NCBI GenBank assembly: GCA_015501605.1
Contig: JADNRZ010000006.1
Span: 62,001 to 126,000 of the forward strand
Direction of reading: 5' to 3'
From: Panaeolus papilionaceus
Taxonomy: Eukaryota; Basidiomycota; Agaricomycetes; Agaricales
Length of the DNA: 64,000 nt
Shown: positions 1 through 10,293 of the stretch, piece after piece
Layout: each line of letters starts with the position of its first letter
Numbering within the stretch: the stretch's first letter is position 1
Position numbers and translations under genes: made by a program
The notes under the pieces: generated by a model
Seen by the model: the letters and a program-made list of their open reading frames with translations, nothing else
What the model was told of the DNA's origin: nothing
Databases searched by the model: none

Positions 1-589
1 TTTCCACTGTGCAGGGGTTTCCAAGTGTTTGGTTGGCCCACCTATAAAATAAAGAATGAGCGAAGAGAAGGACGAGAATAGACGAGCAACCACAAACATG
101 CAAAGGTTGTTCAAACAAACAGAGCCGTTGACATTCAGACCAAAACCGGTGGTATCAGCTAATTCCCTGAAATTTGGTGGGGGTTCGCATTGGTCTATGA
201 GAATATAGATTAAAATAAATTAAAGAGAGTGTCTTAAACAAGGGAGGTGAGTACGCACCATCACGATTGAGTTGACATGGACTGCCAACTGGAAGAAGGG
301 GTTGGCAATCAGTGCCTTCGTCAGGACAGAATTCTCCTTCGTGACATTTGGGAGGAAGGTCTTCTCCCTGTGCATAACCAAAAGGGAAATCATCTCTTCT
401 GCAACGTTTCTTTACGCAAAGACCCTGGTCAGAGCAGAAAGTTTGTGAATCGCATTCACTCCAGAATTGAAATGTGCCAGGTTGAAGACGGTTATTTCCA
501 GTTGAACAAGGACCATCTTTTCCTACAGTTCCTGCATGAACCAGAGAGAATAAAGAAATTAAAAGGAATGTGAGTTGTCCACGACGCAT
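1..589 (-). CDS. secreted cysteine-rich protein, 3' end outside window
   Basis: I do not recognise a precise function. Exons read on the minus strand are 589-259, 194-98 and 41-1, and the gene continues past the window edge. The start at 587-589 was chosen because it opens directly onto an N-terminal signal peptide (a hydrophobic run ending in VHAG, about residues 6-20). The remainder is rich in regularly spaced cysteines and Gly/Asp turns. This resembles the Cys-rich secreted proteins of basidiomycetes that databases often label Dickkopf-like; that label is a guess. All splice borders are GT/AG and phases agree across both introns. A longer in-frame ORF extends upstream to 757 but would bury the signal peptide, so I treat it as 5' leader. 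It probably acts outside the cell or at the wall. Confidence 0.7.
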
Positions 590-731
590 TTGAAATGGAT
601 TTTTAAAATGATGATGATGACTGAATGAATGTAAGAGGCGTTGTAAGTAGGAGCTGAGAATTAATTGTAACCAGGTTATTATATAATCAGTCATCTTCCT
701 GTCCTTTGTTCTTTCTTTACCGTTTACCATC

Positions 732-1767
732 ATGTTTTTACGAATTTTGAAGGCCATTTGGTCAACCTTTTGTAATACAGATGCTAATAAACCAGACCAA
801 TATCCTCCTCATCAACAACAGCAGCAGCAGCATCAACAGCATCAATACCAGCAGCAGCAGCAACAGCAGCAATATCAGCAACAACCCCCTCATCATCATT
901 ATCCACTAACTCAGGTCATTATGATTCTCATTTTTTAATTTTCATTGTATTTACATTATTAAAGGATCCAAACCAAGTCAATCAATCAAACGATTTTTAT
1001 GTCTCTCTCAGAGCCCGTGCTAATGAACATGGTGACCAAATGGCACAGTGCTTTAAGCAAAGTCATGAAGCATACTCTAGGAAAGATGGTGCTTTAGCAA
1101 AGGAACTTTCAAATCAAGGCAAGGAACATCAACGTCAAATGGAGCAACTCAATCGTCAAGCGAGTGACTGGATTTTCTGTGGTCGGTATTTTTATTCTTT
1201 TCAATTCCCCAATTTCACCAACCTTCAAACCAGCAAACAATACGGTAGGATAATCTGCTTCAACCTACTCAATTTAAAAAATAAATGGTATTCTAAAATT
1301 GAAAAATAATAATAATTAAAGGATAGTAAGCCCGGTGAAATCGACCTGCATGGTCTTTATGTCAAGGAAGCTATTGAAAGAGCAGATCAATCTATCCAAG
1401 ATGCAAAACGTTGTGGAGATAAACATATTTCTTTTATCGTTGGTCCGTCATCTACGTGCTCAGATAAAAATCACCCTCATTTAACTTTGCTTCCACACCT
1501 AGGCAAAGGTCTGCACTCACGCGGTGGAGTGGCTAAAATTAAGCCAGCAATTGAACAGCTCATCCAAAAGTACGGTGACGAGGTTTCTTAAACATGCCTC
1601 ACAACACTGACCACTAAATTAGACACAACCTCGCCGCTCGGATCGATCCTAACAATGCTGGCGTCCTCATTGTCGATATCGATGACGGAAGGTCCAGGGG
1701 AGGAATATCGGTAGACGAAATTTCGCGCAGGTTGGAAGACAAGGATCAGGGTTGTGTTATTATGTAG
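732..1767 (+). CDS. Smr-domain protein with N-terminal DUF1771 segment; C-terminal frame broken
   Basis: Exons are 732-914, 965-1181, 1234-1244, 1322-1442 and 1503-1591, giving 206 residues. The N-terminus is a Gln-rich tract (about residues 27-57). A DUF1771-like helical region follows (about 72-130, with RARANEHG and ASDWIF), then the Smr domain (EIDLHGLYVKEA; GKGLHSRGG). Family members bind nucleic acids, and some Smr domains are endonucleases; the LHGL and GxGxHS signatures are present. Exon 3 is only 11 nt and is needed to join WIFC to NNTDSKPGEI. The stop at 1589-1591 may be artificial. From 1623 to 1767 another frame encodes a tail with DPNNAG and a VIM end that looks like the conserved fungal C-terminus. 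It would join through an intron at 1575-1622 only if one base were added (249 residues). Confidence 0.85.
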
Positions 1768-1845
1768 TCAATGGTGTATTGCAATGAAGAAGAAATGCAA
1801 CAATGTATAGGTAATTGAAAAAGAAAAAGGATAGGCATAGATATA

Positions 1846-2876
1846 TCATACATCAAGACCCACAAGGATAAAAGCTGGATCTACTTGGAAAGGTGGTTTC
1901 GTAACAACAGAACCTCCAACATACATGAGAGAATGCAAAACGTTGCCCAGATTTGGAGAGGAGCGCTCCAAAACTATTACAAGACCAGTGCAATCAAGGC
2001 TCTCGTCAGCAAGATCCAAGAGGGCCACAATACTGGTTAAAGGAAAGGGGTAGGGTCAGTGAGGTCATGCGTGGGATTCAAATATGAAATAAGGCATACC
2101 TTTCCCTAAGATTGACAGAATCGGCGCTCTTGCCATCCACAAACAGGGTTCTGGAGCCGCCTGGAAGTTCCATAACGATGCCATTCATCTCCGAGCTGAG
2201 ATTGGGAGAGGAAATGGTGACGCGCTTGGAGTATGGCAGAGCAGAAAGTCCATTGCGAGGGAACATTGTCATCAAGAAGTCAAGAGCGTCTCTGTCGGAA
2301 CTTGAATCGAAGGATGAACCACTACTCTTGCTATAATCACTAGCATCATCCGGGGTGAGAGGAGGTGTGGAAGTTGGCGAAGTATCGTAGCGTGCTGGGA
2401 TGTTTTTCGGAGATGAGGCACGATAAGAATCTTTGAGGAAAGAGTGTCGATAATTTGAGTCAGGAGAAGAGGAGGGTGAGTCGGTGAAAGAAGACGCTGG
2501 ACTGCCTGTCACACAATCCAACGACCCTCGGTCTGGAGGGCATTTTTCCTTAGGGGCGTCAAAAGCGCCACTAGTAAGCGGAATGAAATCAGACTTTATA
2601 AGAAGAAAAATCAAGAATCATAACACACCTCAGGCCCTCCAGAGAACGTGGTAGAATAGTAGTACATGACATCGGTGCCCTGAAGTTGGCACACAGCAAG
2701 CACACTAGGCTCTTTGTCGAAGGTGAAAGCCCCATCCCCAACGGTTTGACGACCGTTGCTGATGAAACATCTGGTTAGAGAAAAGAAAAGCAATTAATGT
2801 AAGTAAAATAAAATACATACGTGGGGCAAAGACTAGATTTCGAATTTGATATATTGGACATTGTTGATAACTTCAT
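1846..2876 (-). CDS. OAZ1: ornithine decarboxylase antizyme, made by +1 frameshifting
   Basis: Antizyme binds ornithine decarboxylase, blocks it and targets it to the proteasome, and it limits polyamine uptake. Exons are 2876-2821, 2770-2629, 2570-2100 and 2032-1846. ORF0 (69 codons from the first ATG at 2876; a second in-frame ATG is at 2861) ends at TGA 2561-2559. The conserved antizyme domain lies in the +1 frame: ALDFLMTMFPRNGLSALPYS, FVDGKSADSVNLRES, then LVIVLERSSPNLG and SLMYVGGSVVTKPPFQVDPA near the C-terminus. Skipping one T gives a single 284-residue protein with a clean total length, so the recoding reading is strongly supported. As in other antizymes, polyamines are expected to raise shifting and so close a feedback loop. 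A proline, serine and threonine-rich linker separates the shift site from the domain. The gene converges with the Smr gene, 78 bp apart if the longer Smr end is used. Confidence 0.95.
2559..2570 (-). promoter_or_regulatory. programmed +1 ribosomal frameshift site of the antizyme mRNA
   Basis: Read on the minus strand, exon 3 opens with TGG CGC TTT TGA C. The in-frame TGA (2561-2559) ends ORF0. Moving one base forward after TTT gives GAC and opens the whole antizyme domain. Animal antizyme sites use UCC-UGA and budding yeast uses GCG-UGA, so a Phe codon before UGA is a variant. The flanking Trp codon and the CCCC stretch just downstream resemble the animal site. The site starts immediately after an intron acceptor (intron 2628-2571). 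I did not evaluate any stimulatory RNA structure. Confidence 0.88.
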
Positions 2877-3287
2877 AAGCTGCCAACTTGATAAACTGAG
2901 GTTGTTAAAGATGGTTCTCTGTATTCTCGAGAGCTGTTAAGCTGTTGTTATTGCCGGGCCTTTCTTTGTTGTTGGAGGTTAAATGGAAACAACGAGTTCC
3001 GACAATCAGGAGGTCGGTCGTCCATGTTGATTACTAAGCTTTTCGGGTTTACCCGTACATTCTCCCAAATCTTCAATCTACCCTCATCGTCGTACCCATC
3101 GTCTTCAATCCACCCGTTCCAACCCTGTAAGTTAACTTTTCTTAACGGATATCCTATACAGAACTGCTGGATCAACGTTTAAAGTCCTTCTTTTCAATCT
3201 TTTTTGACGTTTTTCGGTGGATGTCAACTTTGTACCTCGGCTGACCTTCTATCTTTCTGTCTCTATAGTCACTTCTTTGAATTCACA
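2877..3287. other. divergent intergenic region between antizyme and RPS2
   Basis: About 410 bp serves as leader and promoter for both genes. A 75-codon ORF on the minus strand (2948-3175) shows no family signature and probably lies in the antizyme leader. The pyrimidine-rich stretch at about 3180-3270 is typical of a ribosomal protein gene promoter and start region. A 5' UTR intron of RPS2 ending at a TATAG just before 3271 is possible but unproven. Confidence 0.5.
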
Positions 3288-4168
3288 ATGGCTGACGCTG
3301 CACGAGGACGCGGTGGTTTTGGTAGAGGTAGAGGTGAAAGAGGGCGTGGACGTAGGGGTCCCCGTCGTGGTGGCCGCAAGGACGAGGAGAAGGAGTGGTG
3401 CGTAAACCACCACATTTATCTATCAATGCCAAAATTCAATCATCTATTTCCCTAGGGCCCCCGTTACAAAGCTCGGTCGTTTGGTGAAGGATGGAAAAAT
3501 TAAGAGTATGGAGGAAATCTACCTCTTCTCTCTCCCCGTAAAAGAGTATCAGATCATCGACTTCTTCCTCCCCAAGCTCAAGGATGAGGTCATGAAGATC
3601 ATGCCCGTTCAAAAGCAAACCCGTGCCGGTCAGCGTACTCGATTCAAGGCTTTCGTCGCTATTGGTGACGGCGAAGGTCACGTCGGTCTTGGTGTCAAGT
3701 GCGCAAAGGAAGTCGCCACCGCCATCCGTGGTGCCATCATCCTTGCTAAGCTCTCTGTTATCCCTGTTCGAAGAGGTTACTGGGGTGCTGCTCTTGGTGA
3801 GCCCCACACCGTCCCTTCCAAGGTCAGCGGAAAGGTTGGCTCCGTCATGTGCCGTCTCATTCCTGCTCCTCGTGGAACTGGAATCGTCGCTGCCCCTGCT
3901 TCCAAGCGCCTACTGCAGCTCGCAGGTGTTGAGGATTGCTACACTCAATCCAAGGGATCGACTGCCACCATGGGTAACTTCTTAAAGGCCACATTCGCTG
4001 CCGTAAGTGTTCGTTTTCTATGCTCAATCTACTTGATAAACGAGTGTGAATTAGATCACAAAAACATACGCTTTCCTTACCCCCGACCTTTGGCGCGAAA
4101 TCCCTGTATCAAAATTCCCCTACGACGAACACAGTGCTCACCTCCAGCTCGCCGACAAGAAGTACTAG
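3288..4168 (+). CDS. RPS2: 40S ribosomal protein uS5 (S2)
   Basis: Component of the small ribosomal subunit, near the mRNA entry channel and important for decoding accuracy. Exons are 3288-3397, 3456-4002 and 4055-4168, giving 256 residues, the usual length for eukaryotic uS5. The N-terminus is the arginine- and glycine-rich RGG tail typical of eukaryotic uS5 (residues 5-32). It is followed by the S5 domain with [37 protein letters not shown] and RGTGIVAAP. The ATG at 3288 is the only one consistent with the conserved [10 protein letters not shown] start. An upstream in-frame ATG at 3204 is ignored as leader. Codon use and conservation are those of a highly expressed gene. Confidence 0.98.
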
Positions 4169-4304
4169 GCGTCGATATTTTTACTTCCATTTTCCATGTA
4201 TTGACTCGTGCAACGAATATACGCATATATCACACAACTGACAAAATCACTTTCTGCGTGATTAATTCTTTATAACGACCACTCTCTATTAGTACTAGGT
4301 CTTG

Positions 4305-5338
4305 ATGTCAAACCCTCCATCTTCTGTGATGGCTTCAAGACGTGTTACCATCGCTAATTATCAACTAGCTATCAATTCTGCCCCGCCCCTTGATTCCCAT
4401 CATAGGAGAATCAGGAAAAACCACGACGACGTTATTATCGCGGGCGAGAACGTGTTGGATGATGGCGAATCAGAATATGACTACTCTACTTTCGACTTTC
4501 CTGCTCCTCCACCTTTCCGAAGTCCGGTCATTAGGCGGGTGAAAAGCACGCCTTGGTATTCAACATCTGTTTGTGATGATATATGCAAGGCCCTCGAGTC
4601 CACGGAGCACATGTTGCCCGTCTATGACGAGCGAATCCCATCCACGAGTTTTGAAGCATTTGAGGACGTATTTGATCTGACCGAGCAGCAGTCCTCAACG
4701 CCTCGAGTAGCTCGCCCGCTGATTTCTCGACTTGTGAAAAGGGCTTCTGTGTTATCATTTCGAGATTTAACCAACTGGTCGACGAGCGAGTATCGCCTTG
4801 AAAACCCACTAGAACAGCAAAAGAATGCGAAAATGACCAAAATGCGCCTGCCTAATGTCATTCGTAAGGTTGTGAGCATGTCATACGAATCAGAGGTTCG
4901 ACCCCTACAGTTCGTGTCTGTTTATTTCTGCTCATGACCACCTTCCACGAACAGAGCGATTTGAAAAACAAAGGGCAAACAGGCCATGAGCGAGGAGTTT
5001 TAGATTTTGACCAGTCCCTGGCAGCCTTAGGTATCAATTACAATCAAGGCATAATCAACGCGAGTTCGGATCGGATGACAAACTTGGCGCCTGCGTTCCA
5101 GTTTCAAGAAGAAAATTGGAACCGGCAATCCAGAGAGATGAACGTGTCCGACGGCATTGGGGAAACGCAAGGCCGAGGAAATGAATGCTCGTTTATGGAT
5201 ATCACCCCCGAAAGAAGTGTCATTCCTTCAAAACCCGGTACGAAGACGGATGGAATAAAGAGGTTGATAGCGAGAGCAGGCGGGCGTATTCTACGATGGC
5301 GCACTGAAAGAAATCGCACTCGAAACGGAAAAATATGA
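4305..5338 (+). CDS. uncharacterised protein
   Basis: I do not recognise this protein. Two exons, 4305-4895 and 4955-5338, give 324 residues; the intron begins with GTTCGA, a weak donor, but phase and reading frame agree on both sides. There is no signal peptide and no membrane segment. The sequence is polar and probably largely disordered, with basic patches, a short Pro-rich stretch (FPAPPPFRSPV, about residues 66-76) and an Arg-rich C-terminus (residues about 295-324). The basic tail could bind nucleic acid or guide nuclear import, but that is inference. It lies 136 bp downstream of RPS2 on the same strand and converges with PAM16. Confidence 0.65.
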
Positions 5339-5414
5339 ATAGCTAGATATTGAGTAGGGTTTATCCTGAATTATAAACAAAATAGTTTAATCTACATACA
5401 TAATCAGTCTAGAG

Positions 5415-6135
5415 TCACTGTGTCGATCCGCTAGTGGGTGGTGGAGGCTCTGTTGTTGATGCGGTACCCTTTTCACTTTTTGTCGTAGATTCTGAGGCGG
5501 CTTCCTCCGACGAAGACTCGGCCAGCTTGAGCTCAGCCTCTATTCGTTCCCTAGCACGAACAACCTTGGATTGCAGGTAATGAGAATGATATGCAGCAGC
5601 AGCAGCCTTGCTTGTCGCGCCTCTAGGCGCTGCCTTCTGTTTCTCTGGCTTCGCGGGAAGGGAATTTGCTTTGAAAAGATGTTCGTAATTCTTCAAACGA
5701 CCGCTAAGTAACGCGACAATGCAATTTTTTTAAATTATAAAAATACCTTCAGAACCTTTTCCAGCTGGTCTTCACGCTTAACATTAAGAATAAGCTGGGC
5801 CTCGTCCAAAGTCATCCGGTGTTGCCGTGTTAGCTGGTCAGTCGGTGAACCAGAAGTTGCGTGACCAACACCAGATGCGTCGCTTATAGCGCCTTGTGGT
5901 GTATATCTAGCATCTAAAGTAACATTTGGGCACTCTTTTAATAAAACAGCAGATCAGTGGATAATAGACACACTCTTGACGGCTTGCCTTCCTGCCTCCA
6001 AGAAAGCCTTTCCCAATATTTTGCTCCCAGTCACAAAAATTTGGATGATGGCTTTCGGGGATGACTGGGAGGAAAACGATGTTTGTAAATATAGGTTTAA
6101 TATTGTGAATGCTTTTACTCTCTGTAGCTCACCAT
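5415..6135 (-). CDS. PAM16: mitochondrial import motor subunit PAM16/TIM16
   Basis: PAM16 is the J-like partner that anchors and restrains PAM18 in the presequence translocase motor of the inner mitochondrial membrane. Exons are 6135-6133, 6064-5974, 5913-5747 and 5690-5415, giving 178 residues. The N-terminus SSPKAIIQIFVTGSKILGKA is the hallmark of the family. The degenerate J domain follows (LTRQHRMTLDEAQLILNVKR, then NYEHLFKAN), and the usual HPD is absent, as expected for PAM16. The C-terminal 50 residues are Ser/Glu/Thr-rich and variable. Exon 1 consists only of the ATG, directly followed by a GTGAGC donor. A gene for the AFI1-like protein diverges from the same 220 bp promoter region. 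Confidence 0.95.
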
Positions 6136-6224
6136 TTAGGAAAACCAGGACAAGGTGGATATAAGGGAAAGGTAAAGAATTTCTGGACCTGGCAGTGACA
6201 CTCAAAAAAAATGGGCAAGTAATG

Positions 6225-6232
6225 TCACGTGA
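6225..6232. promoter_or_regulatory. palindromic E-box TCACGTGA in a bidirectional promoter
   Basis: The octamer TCACGTGA lies about 90 bp upstream of PAM16 and 127 bp upstream of the AFI1-like gene. Fungal bHLH factors such as Cbf1 bind CACGTG. Because it is a perfect palindrome in a short divergent promoter, it could serve both genes; this is inference from sequence and placement only. Confidence 0.35.
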
Positions 6233-6358
6233 TGTTTTGGTGTTAGCAAATACAGTTGTCAATGTAAATGATCAAATGATTATAATTCAAGGATTTATTA
6301 ACATTTTAGTATTTTATTAACTTGTACTTGTACTATTACATTCTCAACTACCTGAACA

Positions 6359-9300
6359 ATGGCAGGCAACGCCAATCACTGCTCATTCGTTCTTTTGGCA
6401 GAATTTCATATTCTTGAAGGTGCTCAACTCAAGTACCAATTCCCCCAACCCCTTGGCGTCGATGAGAGGTGATACCTACCCCCAATATACCCAACATTCA
6501 GCACTTACAATGTATTCCAGTGTTCTCGCCATGTCCATGCTACCAGATGGTGCTGAAACTCAGATTGATGATTGGACAGTCTTTTTCCTCAACCAAACGT
6601 CCTTCAACACAATATCACCAGTTCTGGCCTTAGATACTCCTGAAGCTAAATCAATATCGTTACCAGGCGAAGAACTGGACCCCAATGACAAGGATAAGCC
6701 AGAACTCCTTTGCGTTTTGAATCTCGTCAGAACAAAGCACGATAAATCATTGGACCGGTAGGTTTTTCTATCTTAATTTTGGTTGGAAACGTTGTAATAT
6801 TATCCCAGTGGTGCACAAGTCCTTGCCTTAGCTATCTGCACTCGCCATCCCTTCATCCAAATATTCAAGGTAAATTTATTTTTCATATGATTTTATTGAA
6901 AAGCCCATCTTATTCTGTATAGCCATTCTTATTGCTCGCACTCGATGACTACTTCTCGGATCCATCCCAGGACTGTCTTGCGCGACTCTTCGACGCTGTC
7001 AATTCGATGGACCTGTCTGGTGCCCCAAAATTAACCCGGAATGAAAAAATCATTTTGCGTGCCTCAGAACGCAAGGACGTGTTCAGTGAAAAGTTTGCCC
7101 ATTTGGCATCTCAAGCTCCTGTCTCGTATACTGCCTCGCGCTCAACTCTACACCACAAGTCCACCAATTCGAATGACTCGTATTCTAGCTTTGAGGAAGG
7201 GATCCTTCTGAAGAACAAAGACCGCGATAGGGGCTCTGACGAAAGCAGGAGCAAACGGGCTGATAGTCAGACTGCAAGGAACAAGCCTGATCTCGAAAAT
7301 CTCCTGCTGAATTCCAGTCAATCGCCTTCTGATGCCACCTTCTCTCTAGATGGCAGTGCCGTCTGGGTAGGGGATGAGAGCGGGTTAGACTTCGTTACTA
7401 AAGACAAGAATAGCGACGCCAACAGTATGAATTCCAATACAGGGGGAAGTACATTAATTGGTTCAACGCGAAATCGCAGCTCGACAGACGCATCTTCCTC
7501 TTCACACCACGGTAGAGGAAAAAATCCCCGTAACATAAACGCACAGCACGCCCAAAACGTGTATTTAGACCACCAAATGCGACATGCCCTGAGCAAGGAT
7601 ACCCACTTTTATCACACCACCGTTACTTACAAAGACCATCACTTACCTATCAAGATGCCTTTATCTACGTTTCCTGAGGAAGTCGGAGATGTAAGGATGG
7701 CTTTGACATATTATCGCTCTTGCTGACCATACGCACAGTACTCCCTCATCACTTTGATCAAGGTTTTCTCCTCGCATCAAAACGTTTCTGGGCCCGTACA
7801 TCCTCATTTGCACACAAACGGACCTCAAACACACCCGATTATCCTCTTATTTAATGCCCTTGTAACTGGTAAAAGAATTATCTTCCTAGGCCACAGACGA
7901 CCGGCTGGTGAAGTGTCAAGCTTTGTTCTATCAGCTTGTGCTCTTGGTTCTGGTTGCGGAGTCGTTCTGCGAGGTTTTATAGAGCGAGCTTTCCCATATG
8001 CGAATCTAAAAAATAGGGACGAATGGGAATCTGTGTACGTTTTGCTTTTATAGTTTTGATTCTGAATAAGCTCTGACCATGTCACGCAGCCCTGCATACA
8101 TCGCAGGTGTAACTAATCCTATCTTTGAACTGTCTCGACAATGGGATTTATTACTGGACATTAGCACTGGGAATGTGACAGTTGCGAAGGATATTCACCA
8201 GACATACCCACCATCTAATACTGTGGGATTAGGAGGATCTCTTTTGACAAGGACGGGTACTCTCAAAGCAGAGGCCTCCATTAATAGCGAGGACGACCTT
8301 GCTCGGGTAGGCTCGAAAACGGACCTCAACAACACAGACAAGATTTTCATCGATGATGTACGCACCAGATCAGATATTATCATTCTATTCCACTCATCCG
8401 CGACTTGAAATTTAGATACGCGCCGCCATCGAGGACCACTTCGGCGAGGGCCTTGTGCGTATGAGATTTACTGAATATGTTCTACGATTTGTCCGCCTTG
8501 CTTCACGTTATGAAGAAGAGCAAACTGGACAGACCTCATTTGGGTTTACTAGTGCTTTTTTTACGGAGGCACCCGGGAAACCTCCAAAGCTGGGTAGTGG
8601 GATTACCTTCAGTGATGAAGCTGCGTGCTATCGTGAACTGGTTGCCAATGCGCATCGAATCGAAGCCTGGCAAAAAACCAACAGCTATAAATATCTCGTC
8701 ATGGTCAGGGCATATGTTATACACCCTGTCCCAAGACTAATATGTTTGTTAGGATCATGCAAAGCAACATGCCAATGGTGCAATCAAGGGTGTTGATGTA
8801 TTGCATCAGCTGTTTCGTCTACGGAATACCAAAACAATGTCAGATTCAGAAGCTCTTGCTATCATGCGAGCGTTGTCTGAAGGAGTTAAAACATACGATC
8901 AAGTCGTTGAGGTAAATGATTCACAGGTGAAATACTGCTCGATTTCTAAAACGGTTTTTTTTAGCTATTGGCATCGCTTCCATATGGCGGGGGTCTACTA
9001 TATCTAGCTTTTGCACTGTTTCATCAGCAAGAAAGTGTCCGTGAACACACAGTCAATTTGTTCAACCAGCTGCGTCACTACCCAGTGAGTTTCTTCTAGA
9101 TAGAATGACGACAGAGCGGCGTAACTAAGGGTCTACCATACAGGTGGGTGTGTTGTATCTGCAAGCGCTCAACCATTTTCAAAGGTATGCGTACCTACGC
9201 CAAGCTCATGCCCGAGAGCGCAAGGCGGCGGAATCATATCATCGTCAGAACATAACCTCGTCGAGTGGAGGAAATCTCGGGTCACGATCGCATTCGAGCT

Positions 9301-9410
9301 CAGTTGTAGGGAACGGGTCGACCTTCACTACTGAAATCTCAGCTGGAGGGTCTAGTACCTATGGTTCGCCGCCATCTAGCTATCCGGTGACGACGGGGTT
9401 TGCCCGCTGA
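6359..9410 (+). CDS. AFI1: AFI1-like (Arf3-interacting) DENN-related polarity protein
   Basis: In yeast, Afi1 links the GTPase Arf3 to polarised sites, and its N-terminal domain is DENN-like. Ten exons (6359-6468, 6521-6757, 6809-6869, 6923-7690, 7739-8034, 8090-8357, 8416-8703, 8753-8911, 8965-9084, 9144-9410) give 857 residues. The start FVLLAEFHILEGAQLKYQFP matches the Afi1 docking domain; the protein then runs through PFIQIFKPFLLLALDDYF. A central stabilization-of-polarity-axis region includes GKRIIFLGHRRPAGEVSSFV, FIERAFPYANLKN and PAYIAGVTNPIF. A Ser-rich, poorly conserved insert occupies about residues 190-340. All splice phases agree. It likely acts at the cell cortex in traffic and polarity. 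The start ATG at 6359 is the first in the exon. Confidence 0.85.
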
Positions 9411-10293
9411 TCCTACATTATGGACCATTGGTATTAATAGTGGCGCAAGTTGTTTCACTCATGCACTCGCTTTCTGTCCTGGGGGACACATCTTTTTGCA
9501 CTTTTGTACTTTATTGTTGTTTTGGTAGAAAATCTGTATATTTTGGAAGGTTTTACATTATAAGTCGTTTGCGGTCAATAAACACTAAAGTAGCGCTTGA
9601 CACCTAGGTCAGAGCAAGGGTTGGCGTCGTGATGGTAAGTCTAGACCAAGTATAAAACCGGATCAGGAAGATGTTGGTTTCTGTCAGGAATTAGGATGCA
9701 CCCATTTCCCTTTGTTTAGGGAATGGTTGAGGAACACATGGTATCCCCAACCATCCACCTTCATAACCTTGCAACTTATTAACGTGTACCAGTAAAAATT
9801 GTGCACGAGATTGTGGTAATGACAATGACGTGAGCTTCTATTAATTCGAAGGATATAATTACCAGGAAAAGCCAGTTGGGAGTTGACTTGGTTTAACGAA
9901 TAGATAATGTTTGAAATATAAAGAACATAAGCACATAAAAAGCAAAGTCCTTTTTTTTCTCCTTTTTTTCTCCTTTTTTTTCTCCTTCGTTCATGGTTGC
10001 TGCGGAATGCGCAGTTTATGGTGATGGCAACAAATAATAGATCTTCAGGCGTCAGGTTTGGTGCTCACATGGAGGGCAACGTTGACCGTTTGGTTTTATA
10101 GTATTATTCGGGGATATGTTCTGTAGGGCTGTGCTTGGCCCATAGAATATATTTCTTTGACGCCTAAATCTGTCCATCTACTACATACAACCTTTTCTTC
10201 TCCTCTTCTTCTCTTTCATGCTCTTGTTTGCTTGATTTTTTTTCATACATCATTCTCTTCCTCATAGTTTGTAATAATATATAGATCTACTTA
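9411..10293. other. intergenic region, no gene seen
   Basis: About 880 bp between two same-strand genes. No conserved reading frame was found on either strand. It holds a pyrimidine tract (9949-9986) and a TC-rich stretch at about 10190-10265 just before the next start codon, which is the likely promoter of the Zn2Cys6 regulator. Confidence 0.5.
9949..9986 (+). repeat. imperfect CTCC-poly(T) tandem repeat
   Basis: Three near copies of a 12-13 base unit made of CTCC plus 7-9 T. This is a low-complexity pyrimidine tract, probably part of the promoter or terminator region; unit length varies only in the T run. Confidence 0.7.

Noticed and set aside
3436..3807. 123-codon antisense ORF over RPS2
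   Set aside because: It mirrors a highly expressed, codon-biased gene; such antisense frames stay open by chance and it has no family signature.
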